Shown piece by piece: positions 45,121-56,648 of a stretch of DNA of 64,000 bases. Position numbers and translations under genes: made by a program. How positions within the stretch are numbered: position 1 is the stretch's first letter; each line of letters starts with the position of its first letter. Source of the DNA: Vigna angularis (lineage: Eukaryota; Streptophyta; Magnoliopsida; Fabales; Fabaceae); the NCBI RefSeq assembly GCF_016808095.1, contig NC_068976.1, positions 29,940,371 to 30,004,370 on the forward strand, written 5' to 3'. Below the pieces are notes generated by a model. It did not search any database. It was not told the origin of the DNA and was given only the letters and a program-made list of their open reading frames with translations.

Positions 45121-46975
45121 TTGAAGCATGGTCAAAAGACAGTATATACAAGACATCGAAAATTCCTTCCTCGTAATCACCCTTACTGTAGATTGAAAAA
45201 ATCATTTAATGGAAGTCTTGAGGATGAGGTTGTGTGCAAACCCCGCAATGGTAAAGAAGTGTACAACAAAGTCAAAAACATTGACATTATCTTCGAAAAA
45301 CATCATAAAAGTACCTTTGCGAAAAACATTTGGAAAAAATGATCAATATTTTTTAATCATTCGTACTAGTGTAAACTTGATGTTAGACATTGTATAGATG
45401 TCATGCACGTTGAAAAAAATGTTTGTGACAATGTCATTGGAACTTTATTAAATGTGAAAGGGAAGATAAAAGACAGAATAAAATCACGACAATATTTGGC
45501 TGGCATGGGAATCCGTTTTGAGTTACATCCACAGTCAATTGGAAGACACACCTATCTGCCCCTAAAAAAGAAAAACAGTTTTTTGAAACTCTTTAAGAAG
45601 TGTGAAGGTTCCACAAGGTTATTCTTCAAATATTAGTAACCTTGTTACTATGCAAGAGTTAAAGTTAGTTGGTTTAAAGTCTCACGATTGTCATGTATTG
45701 ACGCACAAATTGTTACCAGTTGTTATTCAAGGCATATTACTTACTTCTGTTAGAGGTATTCTGACACGTATGAGTTTGTTCTTTAATGCCATTTGCAAGA
45801 AAGTTGTTGACCCTAGAGGTTTAGATCAATTGGAAAATGAAGGAATAAGAATACTGTGTGAATTGGAGATGTATTTTCCACCTTCATTTTTTGATATCAT
45901 GGTTCATTTGATTATTCATCTAGTAAGAGAAATTCGAATATGTGGTCCGGTTATCTTAAGGTGGATGTACCCTATTGAAAGATACATGAAGATCTTAAAG
46001 GGATATGTCAAGAATCCATGTCGACCAGAAGCTTCAATCATAGAGCGATACGTTGCAAAAGAAGCCATTGAATTTTGTTCAAGTTATATGCCAAGTTGTG
46101 AACCAGTGGGTCTTCCTTAGAGCATACATGAAGGAAAATGTGAAGGTAAGGGTGTTCGAGGTGTGAGAATTGAGTGTGTTAGTAGAAAAGAAGTTGATCA
46201 AGCTCATTTGTACATCTTAAACAACATTGTTGATGTCGTTCCTTACATTTTTGAACACGTTAATGAAATAAAGGTAACATACCCAAGAATGAGTGAAAAA
46301 TGACATCTTAATGAACATGTCAAAACCTTCTTACAATGGTTTAAGAAAAAAATTTATGCGACTCCAGATGTTTCTAAAAGTCTATTGAGGCTATCTCGCG
46401 GGCCGAACACAGATGTCATTACATATGGTGGGTACTATATAAACAATATTTCTTTTCAGACAAAGGTAGAAGATGACAAAAGTATAGTTCAAAATAATGA
46501 GGTTACACTACAAGCTGAGGTTGTGCACTTTGCTAGTTCTAAAGACAAAAATCAAATCACAGCATCCATGAGTTATTTTGGAATAATACAAGAAATATGG
46601 GAAGTTGATTATGTCAGTTTTAGAGTCCCAGTTTTCAAGTGTAAATGGGTTGATATCAATTCTGGTGTTATGATAGATGACTTTGGTTTCACATTGATGG
46701 ACCTCAACAAGATGAATTACACTGATGATTCATTTATTATGGCTAGTCAAGCAAGACAAATATTCTACATAAATGATCCAACAAATAAAAAATGGTTAGT
46801 AGTTTTGGAAGGAAAAAACATACACGATTATGACGATGAAGATTCTCTTTATATACTTGAGACAACATCTGTTGCATCAAGACCCATTGAAGACAAGGTC
46901 GATGACGTAGCCGATGACATCCACGCAATTCGTAGTGATCACAATGAAGGGATCTGGGAGAAAACAATATCTTAA
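45121..46975 (+). pseudogene. CACTA TNP2 transposase, C-terminal half, broken
   Basis: TNP2 is the endonuclease-type transposase of CACTA elements. The left part (45121-45636) carries RHRKFLPRNHPYCRLKKSFN and DVMHVEKNVCDNVIGTLLN-like sequence in two frames. From 45602 to 46975 a single frame covers DUF4218 (LKLVGLKSHDCHVL, YFPPSFFDIMVHLIIHLVRE, RWMYPIERYMKILKGYVKNP, EASIIERYVAKEAIEF) and DUF4216 (YGGYYINNISFQTK, DYVSFRVPVFKCKW, FIMASQARQIFYIND). That frame has only two stops, TAG at 46118 and TGA at 46301, but frameshifts lie near 45340-45400 and 45600. The N-terminal half is absent; sequence left of 45119 belongs to an LTR. Confidence 0.88.
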
Positions 46976-47062
46976 TAGGTTTTGTGATATTTCTTAATGA
47001 CTTTAAATGTTGTCTTATTCATCATATTTGATGTAGTACTAACCTTGTATATATTTTGTAAG

Positions 47063-48660
47063 TATGTCGACCTCAGGATCAAGACGTCGTCGATCTGTCA
47101 CATGATTTCCAGAAGTAACATCCCAATGCGTTGATGGCAAGAGGAGACATGTTAACATTGACCCCAGATTAGGTGTGCCATTAGGGCCAAATGTTGATAG
47201 GTTTAGGAGTTATCTAGGTGTGTTAGCAAAAACCCATGTGTGTATCCTTCTTAATTCTTGGGAGGACGTCCCAAAGGTCGACAAGAACCTTTTATGGCAA
47301 GATATTCAGGTATGCATACATAAAATAAATTTGATATACTTTTTTCTCTTATAGGTTTATGTCATTAACATGTTCTTTATTTTAAACAACAAAATTATGA
47401 AATTCCAAACACTGCTCAGCTTAGAAAGAAAGTGTTGTCCCATGTAGTGACCAGATGGAGAGATTTCAAGACAAGACTGACACGTGTATATGCCTTTGGA
47501 GAAAAACAACATGAGAATCCATGGGAACACTACAATTTCACACAAGAGGAGTGGATGCAGTTTCGTGCATCTAGAGAGTCTGCCGACTGGTAGGTCTGTC
47601 TATTAACATCTACAAAGTCTTTAGTTAATGCATTTTATTATGATTTTACACTTATGAATATACATGGTTTCACAGGGTAAAAGGTTAGCCGCCCAAGAAA
47701 GGAAAAGGTTGAATGATGCACCACACGTGTTATCATGAGGTGGTTATGCAAAACTTTAGAAGAAGATGCGGAAGACTCGAGTGGAGGCCTTAGGACTTGA
47801 GTCCCCCGACCTAGCACCTGCACCTGCTAGGTACGACCTATGGAAGGCTGCTCGTACTAAATCTGATGGGAGAATGACATATTCCTCAGCTGCCTTGATC
47901 GCACAAAAAATTGTAAGTTTAAACCAAAGCATTGTTTGATTGTGTATTTATCACCGCATTTCCCTTCTTACAAAGTTTGTTTTATATGAAGAATGAATTG
48001 GTTGAGCAACAAACTCAGGGAACATTTGTTGGCCAAGGTAGGGACGACATTCTAACAACGGTCATTGAAAAGCCCTATCACGCAGGACGTGTACGTGGAG
48101 TTCCTGGGGCGATTGGTCTTTGTTACTACTTTGGCCCTACACAAAAAAACACTCAATCCATGAGTCAAGAGGCATTGAGGAAGATGGATCTTCAGTGGGA
48201 GGAAAGGCTCAACCAAAGCATGAGATCAATGGAGCAACGATTCATGGAGCAACTACAAGAACAAAAAGAAATTCAAAGAGCGCTTGAAGAGAAGTTGCAT
48301 TCCATGACACAGCCCACCATGAGGTTGCCCACTGAAGCTCCCACACCACCTAGGGTCAGCACTAGGGGATCATGCTCTGTTGTAGAGCCTATTGAGTAGA
48401 GTGGTCAGTATGAGATGTTGGTTGATGGGGATCCCCCATGCATTGTAGTTGTTGGACGAGTACTTCAGGGAGGGTAGACTATTCATGGTGTTCCCCTATT
48501 ACCCCACCACGTGCGTGTGACAATTGACGAGGTTCGAGATCCCCAGACTCAGGTGCCTGTACCCACTTCAGAAATTCATTTTGTGGGGGAGGCCATATGA
48601 ACATTTGTAGTCTGGCCTAAAGCATTGATCATGTCACACATTGCTACACCACAGATATAA
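47063..48660 (+). pseudogene. CACTA Transposase_24/Ulp1-type gene, N-terminal part, broken
   Basis: The likely start is the ATG at 47063 (MSTSGSRRRRSVT), with a TGA about 13 codons later. Probable exons are 47063-47310 (RLGVPLGPNVDRFRSYLGVL), about 47395-47591 (LSHVVTRWRDFKTRLTRVYA, ENPWEHYNFTQEEWMQF), about 47677-47911 (LAPAPARYDLWKAARTKSDG) and about 47992-48660. The last holds TQGTFVGQGRDDILTTVIEK, a coiled coil (48170-48300) and a segment (VPLLPHHVRVTIDEVRDPQT) that normally leads into the Ulp1 protease region. Several stops interrupt it (for example 48397, 48476 and 48597). After 48660 the colinear continuation is lost and resumes inverted on the minus strand. Confidence 0.75.
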
Positions 48661-48859
48661 TATTTTTATTATTATTCTTTGTATGTTAAATTTAAAAATA
48701 TTTATTGATAACTTTGAAATTTTTATGTTCAGTTCATACGTCTCCACAAGCATTTAGATCATTCAATATGAGCATGTTATACTAAAATGATAAAACTAAA
48801 TAGTCAAGCATTTAGATCATTCAATAACTAGTAAAATAAATTAGAAATATAAATGACTT

Positions 48860-49650
48860 ACAACTTTTGGATACAGGACGGATACTAGCTGACCTCGGTT
48901 TTTACCCATTATTCTATTTACATTGAAAACACAAGGTAATATTAATATAACTATATTTATCATAAAAATGCGAAGGTCAAAATGAATTTGAAACATAAAA
49001 AGAGAAACACTTACCCTTGAAGCATGTTTCTCAAGTCATTTTTCATCTTCCTGTGCAGCGAACAAAACCATACAATTTTACATTGTTTGGGAATGATTAA
49101 CATCAGTTGCAAATGAGACCTATCATGATTCATAAATAGTTAGTAAACTAATTAAGAAAACTTTAATGAAATTTTACATCAAGCAACCCATACCCATCAA
49201 TGTATGGCACAAAGTATATGTCTCTCTTTGACTCAGCCATCCATGTTTACAAATACTTTTGTTTGCTCTCAGTTGTGTTACCAAAAGATTGGATGGTCTG
49301 AGGTTCAACAAATCCGTACATGGAAGACCGACCTTGGTCCACAATGACTGTGTCCATGTACCTAAAACAACAAAGTTAAGTTGTTAGAAAGTAAGAATGT
49401 AAATAAGTTTAATATGGAAGACAAAATTAACTATCTTACATACACTATAATTGAAGGATGGAAATATTCAACATCCTGTCTCCCCAATGATCTCTAGTGC
49501 ATCATTGAATGTGATATATACTAGGACATGGGGGAATGCCAAATACTCTATTATCCCAGTACGCTTTTACTGGTCCTTTGTTCAACCTGGGTAATTTTTT
49601 CATGAGCTTTGCTAGAGGATCATCCTCCGCTTCAGCCAGGTCATCATCTT
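48860..49650 (-). pseudogene. Inverted central part of the CACTA Ulp1 protease
   Basis: Minus-strand exons read, in order: DDPLAKLMKKLPRLNKG, FGIPPC and NISILQL (49640-49445); YMDTVIVDQGRSSMYGFVEP and SKRDIYFVPYIDG (about 49373-49199); SHLQLMLIIPKQCKIVWFCS and MKNDLRNML (about 49140-49020); and a short RGQLVSVLYPK segment (about 48905-48870). Introns keep GT-AG ends. This is the part of the CACTA Ulp1-like cysteine peptidase between the N-terminal region (47063-48660, plus) and the Cys box (49660-49934, plus), so it is inverted relative to both. Stops and frame changes also occur within it. Confidence 0.75.
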
Positions 49651-49659
49651 CATCTATGA

Positions 49660-49934
49660 CTCAAGCAACTAGATTCATGGGAATGTGGCTACTATGTCAT
49701 GCCTTGGATTAATACCATCATTTGAGTTGTCATTACAGATGACTGGAATGAGGTAATGATGCTTAACTTATTTAGATTCTTAGTTTCTAACAACTTAACT
49801 TTGTTGTAAGATAGGTACATAATGCATCTTTCTTCATTTTACAGCGCTTCAAGAGTACATCTGCTATACCAGAGGACGCAATTAAGAAGATAAGACAAAA
49901 GTGGACAGCTTATCTTCTGCAAAGATGGACTTAG
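49660..49934 (+). pseudogene. CACTA Ulp1 protease C-terminus with the catalytic Gln and Cys box
   Basis: Two exons: about 49660-49752 reads KQLDSWECGYYVMPWINTII, holding the oxyanion Gln and the catalytic Cys (codon 49684-49686). It then has a TGA and continues VVITDDWNE. After a GT-AG intron, 49845-49934 reads RFKSTSAIPEDAIKKIRQKW, then TAYLLQRWT and TAG. Phase is kept across the intron. Ulp1-type peptidases cut SUMO-like tags; their role in CACTA elements is unknown. The preceding protease sequence lies on the opposite strand, so the domain cannot be expressed whole. Confidence 0.8.
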
Positions 49935-50129
49935 ATAAGAAGATTTATTATTGTAGTTCAACATATTTAGATTTAGTTTAACTTTAACTTTTGATAGTTT
50001 AGGTTTTGGATTATTTTTTAGTACTTTGTTAACTTCAAACGAGTTGATATATAATATTATAATGTTCTAGGACAATTTTCTGCTTTTCAGGTGTGGTTTT
50101 ATTGCAAAAATAAATAAAATTTCTTAAAA

Positions 50130-50400
50130 AAAATATCCTCTAGATGTATGTTAATGCCACATCGGATGTCTATAGACGTATGTCAGTGTATACAGAGACA
50201 TCCAAATAATTACAGAGGCCAAACTCGTTTCAAGAACTTAGACGTCCAACCTGTTTAGTCGGACATCTATATAAACGTCTGACCCCTGCACAAGTCGAAC
50301 GTTCATATAAACGTCCGACTAAACAGGTCAGACGTCCCATCAATGTCACCCATATAGACGTCCGATACGGATTAAACATAAAAAAACCAAAATAATAGAC
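50130..50400. repeat. CACTA subterminal repeats, right side
   Basis: Direct and inverted copies of TATAGACGT(C/A)CGA-like motifs occur about every 25-40 bp (for example GGATGTCTATAGACG, ACATCTATATAAACGTC, GTTCATATAAACGTCCGAC, CATATAGACGTCCGA). CCTGTTTAGTCGGAC at 50249 and GTCCGACTAAACAGG at 50312 are an inverted pair. This is the expected layout next to a CACTA end. Confidence 0.65.
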
Positions 50401-52078
50401 GTCTAAAGATATTTATGCTCTAGTAAATATTTATAATCCATTAAACAACTATATTTAAAATATTATATAATTAATTATATGGACAAGATAATTACTTATA
50501 TTTGTCCCTTCCCACTTTTTACTACAAAAGTTCAGTCATTTAATAACTTTTCTCTCTTTTTAATACCAACCATGTCACTTCCTTTTTATTTTATTTTTCT
50601 TTCTTGTAAACCAGTAAAAGATGAAATTTAATATATTTTTCAACTGGAATCATTGACTCTTGATTCTTCTTTGGTTGTGTACGTGGGTTTGAACAATTGG
50701 TTAAAGACATGATAAGAACTTTAATTTTTTCCATGGTATGGATTTGAATTTATTGAAATTACTTATACAATATTAAGTGGTTATATTTGGTACGTTAATA
50801 TGAGAAAAAAAAAGAGAAAAACTTCCCTAACTGGTTTCTGACATACAAAAATTAATAAATATTATGACTTAAAAAGGCGAAAACACTTTTTCCCAAAAAG
50901 AGGAAAATATAATTCACTAATATGAGATATTCACACATAGTGAAATTCCTAACAATTTCTTTGTCAGTCATACTTTAACAGAGAAGGAATCTATAATCAC
51001 TGTCACAATTGTACTTTGAACAGGTCAACATTTGGAAAGTAACATGAAAATATCTCCAACTAACATAATTTAAAAGAAAAAAAAAAGTATACCCTTTTTT
51101 CTATTTCACTTGCGAGATATGTCATGCTTACATGCTTAAGGTACAAACATGGCTGAAAAGTTCATCAAGCAACTAAATTGGCAAAGAAAAAATGCTATCA
51201 TTAGTGCTCAACGTTTACTTAAGTAGGTTAATTACCCTAAAAGAGAGAATTGTAAAGAAACTAATAAAAAGAAGATTAATTTTAGTAGTATGAAGTTCTT
51301 GTGGAATATTATATGATTTGAGAATCGAATCTTTAAACCACTTTTGAACCAAATCAAATCATGCCAAATCATAAAACACTTTTCAAAAAAAATAAAATGA
51401 AAAAGAGGAAGACGGTGGTAGATCCACCATAACTTTTTTTCTCTTTTCTTAGTGTTTTCTATTATTCTCGTTTTGAAAACTGATGGGTATATCCATTTGA
51501 AAGTTGGGATAAATATATCAGATGATCAACGACAACCATAGATCACACACCTCGGAAATAGGTAAAGGAGAAAGACAAGAACAAGAGATGTTAAGGTTTA
51601 ATCATTAAACTAATCCTGTTTTATTACTTTGACGGTTACAAAAAAACTATAAAGTTTAGTGGTTAAACTAATATATTTAATGTAATTTGATCTCTGTCTT
51701 CGTTGTCTTCCAAAGTTGTTCATATAAAGATTAAAATTTACAATATTTTCTACAGATAAGATCAAAATACTAAAGTCAGATGAAAAAGAGTATATCAAAT
51801 TAACAGTTAATAACAAGCCTGGACCTGAAGACACATAAAACTCCAAAATTGTTTTTCTTTTTTATATATTTGAAACATGGAATGAATTTTATATTGAAAT
51901 TAGAATCAGGGTGCTTGATTTTTTTATTTTTTGTTTATGTGTAGAAGTTGTGTAGGATGTGAGAGAGATAATTTGAATGGATAAATACAAGAAACAATGT
52001 TTGAAGTTGAAAATAAATGTACAGTGGGCTTAGATATTTTGGAAGATATTTTCAGTTTGAGATCTTTTCGGAGCAACT
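50401..52078. other. AT-rich intergenic region 3' of the CCT gene
   Basis: No coding frame, RNA gene or clear repeat is visible. The part next to 52079 should contain the 3' untranslated region of the CCT gene. Confidence 0.5.
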
Positions 52079-53174
52079 TCAGTGTCTCTTCACAAAGCGA
52101 CCCTACAACAAAAATATCGGAAAAGCTGCTTTCATAACAAAACAAACAAAATGAGCATACTGCAAAACCAAAAAAAAAACACAAAATTCAAAAGTGAAAC
52201 CTTGATTCTTGGTCTTTTATCAGCGTTTAGTTTCCGAACTTGGTATCTTATCTTCTTTGAGAACAATCTGTTCTGACGTTTCTCTTTGTATCTAAGAACA
52301 CTTGCTTCCCTTCTCGCTCTCTCTTCTTCCAACACTGGCACTTCTCCATTCTAAACAACAATTATATCATTCATGGCTACTCTCTCTATGTATATATCTA
52401 TATATTACCAAACACAAACTGAACGAAAATATCTATTCTAGATAGCAAAACTATAACGTTGGACTTATCCAAAAATAGACATACCCTAAAACTCTCTGTT
52501 AATTACTAGAATAAAGTAAAACTATGAGTACCCAAAAGAATTTCAATCACTGCATATCAACAAATCTTCCAAAAACCAGTTCATATATATCAGACACTAA
52601 AAGAATTGAAGATATGCAACTTATTAATTGCAGAGATGCATTTGAGTAAGCAGATAGAATATGATAGAGGAAGAAATGGATGGTAAATACTAACATAGTA
52701 AGCATTGTTGGTTTCCAAGGAAAGAGAACAGTCATCAGCCCAAAGAGAGCCTCGGTTAGACCATGCATCCAAAACCTCTTGATAGTTCAAGTTCAAGTTC
52801 AAAGCCATCATCTTCTCATCATCCATTTCCCAAAACCCAACAATGTTTTCTCTCTTTATCTGCTTCTCTTCAAAAGGGTACTGCCTCATGCTCTCTGTTA
52901 CCTGCTCTTTTCCTTCGTTTTCGTCTTCTCCTTCCTCTTCAATGCGAGCAAATTCCTCCCATTCCATGAAATCCCAATGGAATTCGCCACTCGAAGAGTC
53001 TTGTTGCAGTAAGTTTTGTTCCTCTTTGGAGTTGAAGACCCCTTCCATTTCGTCCAAAATATTGAAATCTTCATAGCTGTAAGATTGGTTAGAATTTGGT
53101 AATAAAGAATTGATAGCATCTGGTACCTCTTGTTCTTCTTTCTTGGGGCTTCTGAGTACTGAAGTACATCCCAT
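52079..53174 (-). CDS. CCT-motif family protein (small CMF-type regulator)
   Basis: CCT proteins act in the nucleus, often in flowering and light responses, and bind DNA with NF-Y partners. Three exons (53174-52695, 52350-52201, 52102-52079) have GT-AG introns of 344 and 98 bp. They splice in phase to 654 bp, coding for 217 residues. Start is the ATG at 53174 ([16 protein letters not shown]). An acidic middle part leads to the conserved [20 protein letters not shown] (residues ~135-155). The CCT motif follows across exons 2 and 3 ([42 protein letters not shown]), and the protein ends directly after it. There is no B-box or receiver domain, so this is a CMF-type protein rather than CONSTANS or PRR. 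Whether it regulates flowering, sugar response or plastid genes cannot be told from sequence. Confidence 0.9.
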
Positions 53175-53189
53175 CTTATCTCTACCAAG

Positions 53190-53240
53190 TTTCTCTCTCT
53201 TTCTCTCTCACTCTCTCTCTCACTTTCTCTCACTTGGACT
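53190..53240 (-). repeat. GA-rich microsatellite in the CCT gene leader
   Basis: A run of AG/GAGA repeats (minus strand) sits 15-65 bp upstream of the ATG, in the probable 5' untranslated region. GA-rich leaders are common in plant genes and may bind GAGA factors. Confidence 0.7.
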
Positions 53241-54683
53241 TTGTAATTGCATAATAATAATAATGCATGTGCTCCTACCATAGCACGTTATGTAACCATC
53301 AATAGTATGAAGTACGCATGTTATACACTGGGAACAATCACAATGAAATAATTGACCTTCTATCCCTTCATTTTTTCCAATTTTTTTAATCCTTGATTAC
53401 TTGCATATTCTTTAAGTTTAATCCTCTCACTAAACTTTTATTTGCTTAATTTTTGCATCAATCTTCTTAACTCATTTTAATTCATATTGTTTCGGTTATT
53501 GGGACTGAGACACCAAGTTCCTCCACAATTTGTCTTTTAGTCGTCCGGTCTTGCTCCAAACTTTGTTGTCCACTCTTCCGTCCGGGAGAGAACCTTCAAA
53601 GATCCTCCGATGTAAAAGTCAGTACATGAACCGTTTGACGATTCAATGGAATAGTAATGAATGTGCAGTAAATGCAACCTATCTACCACTCACCTCTGAC
53701 CTATATTTATAGTTTTCGCCATGGACTTGGGATTAGTGAAAAGTTAATCACGGCCCAGTTCACCAATCGGCCAGTCTTGTGTAGCCGTCCGGTCCTTTCG
53801 GTACACAGTCATTACTCACCCGAGTGGAAGGATGAACGGTCGAGTCGCACAGCGTGTAGTGAGTATTTATGCAAGCTGCCCGACAATGCTATCAGAGGAG
53901 TAAAAAAGATTGAAAAAACGCTGACAGTTAAGTTGATGCCAGCGCTGCTCTCGGACTGCCCAGTCTGTATGGTACACGTACATATACGTTAATCTATATT
54001 TTTTATTTTATTTTAATTTATACTAAAGGTTTTTCAAATGTGTTTATTATAAGACTATAAAACATAAAATTCCGTATAATGTGTGAACAAATGATAAGCT
54101 GTTTGAAAACGAAATAGCAACATGAGTACTAGACATTTATGAATCATGCATAAAATCGACACCAAACTAAATAGAATGTGTTCAACCAAGTCTACATGTT
54201 ATCAACTTTGTTGTTGTTTAACTATTGCCATTAATGTTACTTTTATTATTATTGCTAAGAAAATTATATCATTATGTATAAGATTGATTTTGCGGTGCAA
54301 GTGGAAAAGATGAAGAGATAAGTTGTCGGTCCGAGTGCTCTCTTAATTATAAAATAACATATGAATAATTAATATTTTCTGATGAAAAAAAATGCTATAT
54401 TACCATTAGAAGTTTAAGAAACTAATTTAATTTTCTCTTAGGGTTGAGAAACTAAAGAGGCATTTTTTTACCTTTTTAGGTTCGTAATTATCCTTAATTT
54501 AATTTGTGCTATTTTATTTTTTTATATTTCTTATTTTATTGTACAATGAAGAATGAAATATGGCTTTTCTTTAAACTATTTTAAAATTTTAGTTTTACTT
54601 CATGTAAATTTTTAATCCATTTTATTTCTTATATTTTAACATTAAGCATGCTATGCAGCATTTAGTATAAAAGAATAATGTAG
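53241..54683. other. Upstream region of the CCT gene with repeat-like segment
   Basis: The CCT promoter should lie in the first few hundred bases. The segment 53520-53990 is less AT-rich and repeats GTCCGGTC/CCGTCCGG-type strings (53543, 53578, 53790). Its 106-codon open frame (53672-53992) has no known domain, and it looks like an LTR fragment. The rest is AT-rich. Confidence 0.35.
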
Positions 54684-55030
54684 CACTATAAAAAAACGAA
54701 TTTTATTGAGGGTTATTTTTGTTATTACCTACAGTTTTAAATTCTGAAAAATACATTTTTCGCGGTTAAAAATATCGTTGATAGTTTATTACTGGCGGTT
54801 ACTGCCACAATTATCGAGGGTTTTGGTCAAAACTGCTACTAGTTGTAGAGATTATATACAATTGCAATTCTTACAAAGACCGTCGGAACTAAATGGAGTT
54901 TAGGAACCATTGGAGATTATAGAGATTTCGTAAACTGCTGAAACTAACAAAGGTTTCCAAAACTTTCATAACTTACAAGGGTTTCAAAAACCACTAAAAC
55001 TTTCAGGGGGTCCAAAATCGTTGGAAATGC
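54684..55030 (+). repeat. CACTA-like left terminus with subterminal repeats
   Basis: CACTATAAAAAAACGAATTTT at 54684 resembles legume CACTA tips (CACTACAAAAAAA...). It is followed by many short units such as GGCGGTTACTGCC, GACCGTCGGAACTAA, AACCATTGGAGATT and AAACTGCTGAAACTAA. No matching right end or transposase was found, so this is a terminal fragment or the edge of a non-autonomous copy. Confidence 0.5.
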
Positions 55031-55283
55031 ATATCAAATTGATTTTTTTGGTATTATATTTAATTGATAGATAAAAAAAGTTGTAATAAACAAAACACAC
55101 AATAAAATAAATTAAAACTAAAATTGAATATTATATAAAATAACGATAAACATGTTTCGATATAAGTATGATTCAACATAAAATAATAAGATTATTCAAT
55201 TATACATTAAAGATAAACATCTTCACTAAGTATGAATAATTTTGATCTTCTTCATTCAATTCATCATCATTTGATACACTTCC

Positions 55284-56648
55284 TGTTGATGGATTGGCAA
55301 GTGTAGCAAATTGCACAAGTAATATAAAATGGTAAGACCAAGTATCATGTCCCAAAGGACTCTCGGCACTAAACAGTCGTGTGATAACTTAATTAATAAA
55401 GACTTAAAATAAACGAGATCATTGGTTTAAAATGCAAAGACAGAAAATTAAATATGAATGCAAATTGATCAATAGTAGAGTAACACAAAGATGAACAAAT
55501 GTTGTTTAATATGACATGAATATGTTGTTAGGGTTAGATTTCACCAAGTTCCCTCTCATGTATATAAGAATTCTTCTTTATGCATTAATGTTAACGTCAC
55601 TCACTAAAGTACTTAGAACCCAATCCCTTGGCGTAATAAGCTTGCCTTAATTCCTAGTTCGTACAATTCCTAGCGTTCCTAGAGAATTAAGTCCGAAGAT
55701 CAAGAGCTTAAGACAACCATACCCTCATCTTTGAGAAATATTACCCTTGGGAGAATTCAACAAGAACCTGAATTGTAAGGAACCTCCCAACACTCATGTA
55801 ATTCATAAATCATGCACTAAATGAGTTAAATAAAGCAAGCATTAGAAACAGATGAATTCCCTAACAAATAATGAATAAAGCATATAAATTAAGAATCAAT
55901 TCAAATACATGAGAGAGTTCACAAGGTTACATCATTCCCCAACAACAAATAGAGTTTAGTTCCCCAACAACAAATAGAGTTTAGTTCCCCATACACATGG
56001 AGAAACTATATGAACAATGGAAAAGCATGAGATAGTTAAACTCTAAGAGTAGAAGAGGAAGCTCCTACCTCTAGATTTTCCTTCAGAGAGTAGAAAAGTG
56101 TGTTGTTGTGTTGCTCCAGTCAGAGATACAAAACCTAGAGCACCTAGGTCCTTTAAATAAAGTTGAAAAAGAGTAGAAATAGGGTCCGGTCCAAAAGAGT
56201 CGTGACAGAGAAAAATCTAGGCTGGATCTGCAACGCGCGACGCTCGGGCGCCCCATTTAGGGCGCCCGGGCGGTGGACGTCGATTCCCGTAGGGCTTGAG
56301 CCTTCAATTTCGCCCAAGCTTCGGGGGTTCGTCGCTCAGGCAGCCTAGGAGGGCGCCCGGGCGGCGGACGTCAATTTTTCCACGCCTAAGCCTCCTACAG
56401 CTCGCCCAAGCTTCATGTGGTTCCCTCTTCTGGTGCTTTTCTAGGCCTCTTCTGATCTCTGCTTCCTGTATTAACTCATTTTCTATCAAAAGAAAGGGAA
56501 TTAGTCATAAAATCATCAAATTCATCCTCAACTCTCTTATTCACACAACTTAATGAAAAAGCATGAGCCCAAGCAAGTTTCTAAGTGAAAAAGGTTGCTT
56601 TAAGTATCAAAATTACATCACAAATAACAGTATTTTAAACCGTTATCA
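55284..56648 (-). repeat. 3' LTR of the Athila-like element (1365 bp)
   Basis: On the minus strand it begins TGATAACGGTTTAAAATACTG and ends GCCAATCCATCAACA. The preceding sequence, GACAAGCAAAGTTCTAAGTT, is the usual purine-rich segment before this LTR type. The LTR contains two GC-rich palindromic stretches around GGGCGCCCGGGCGG (56258-56275 and 56350-56365). The right LTR has lost one of these. Confidence 0.85.

Larger units (their letters stand above)
45119..50400 (+). mobile_element. CACTA (En/Spm) transposon, truncated and rearranged
   Basis: From left to right it contains the C-terminal half of a TNP2 transposase with DUF4218 and DUF4216 domains (45121-46975), a Transposase_24 region (47063-48660), an inverted Ulp1-protease piece (48860-49650), the normally oriented Ulp1 C-terminus (49660-49934), and a subterminal repeat block (50130-50400). 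The 5' half of TNP2 and the 5' terminus are missing. No CACTA terminal sequence was identified at the right end, so that boundary is approximate. All genes carry stops. Confidence 0.85.
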
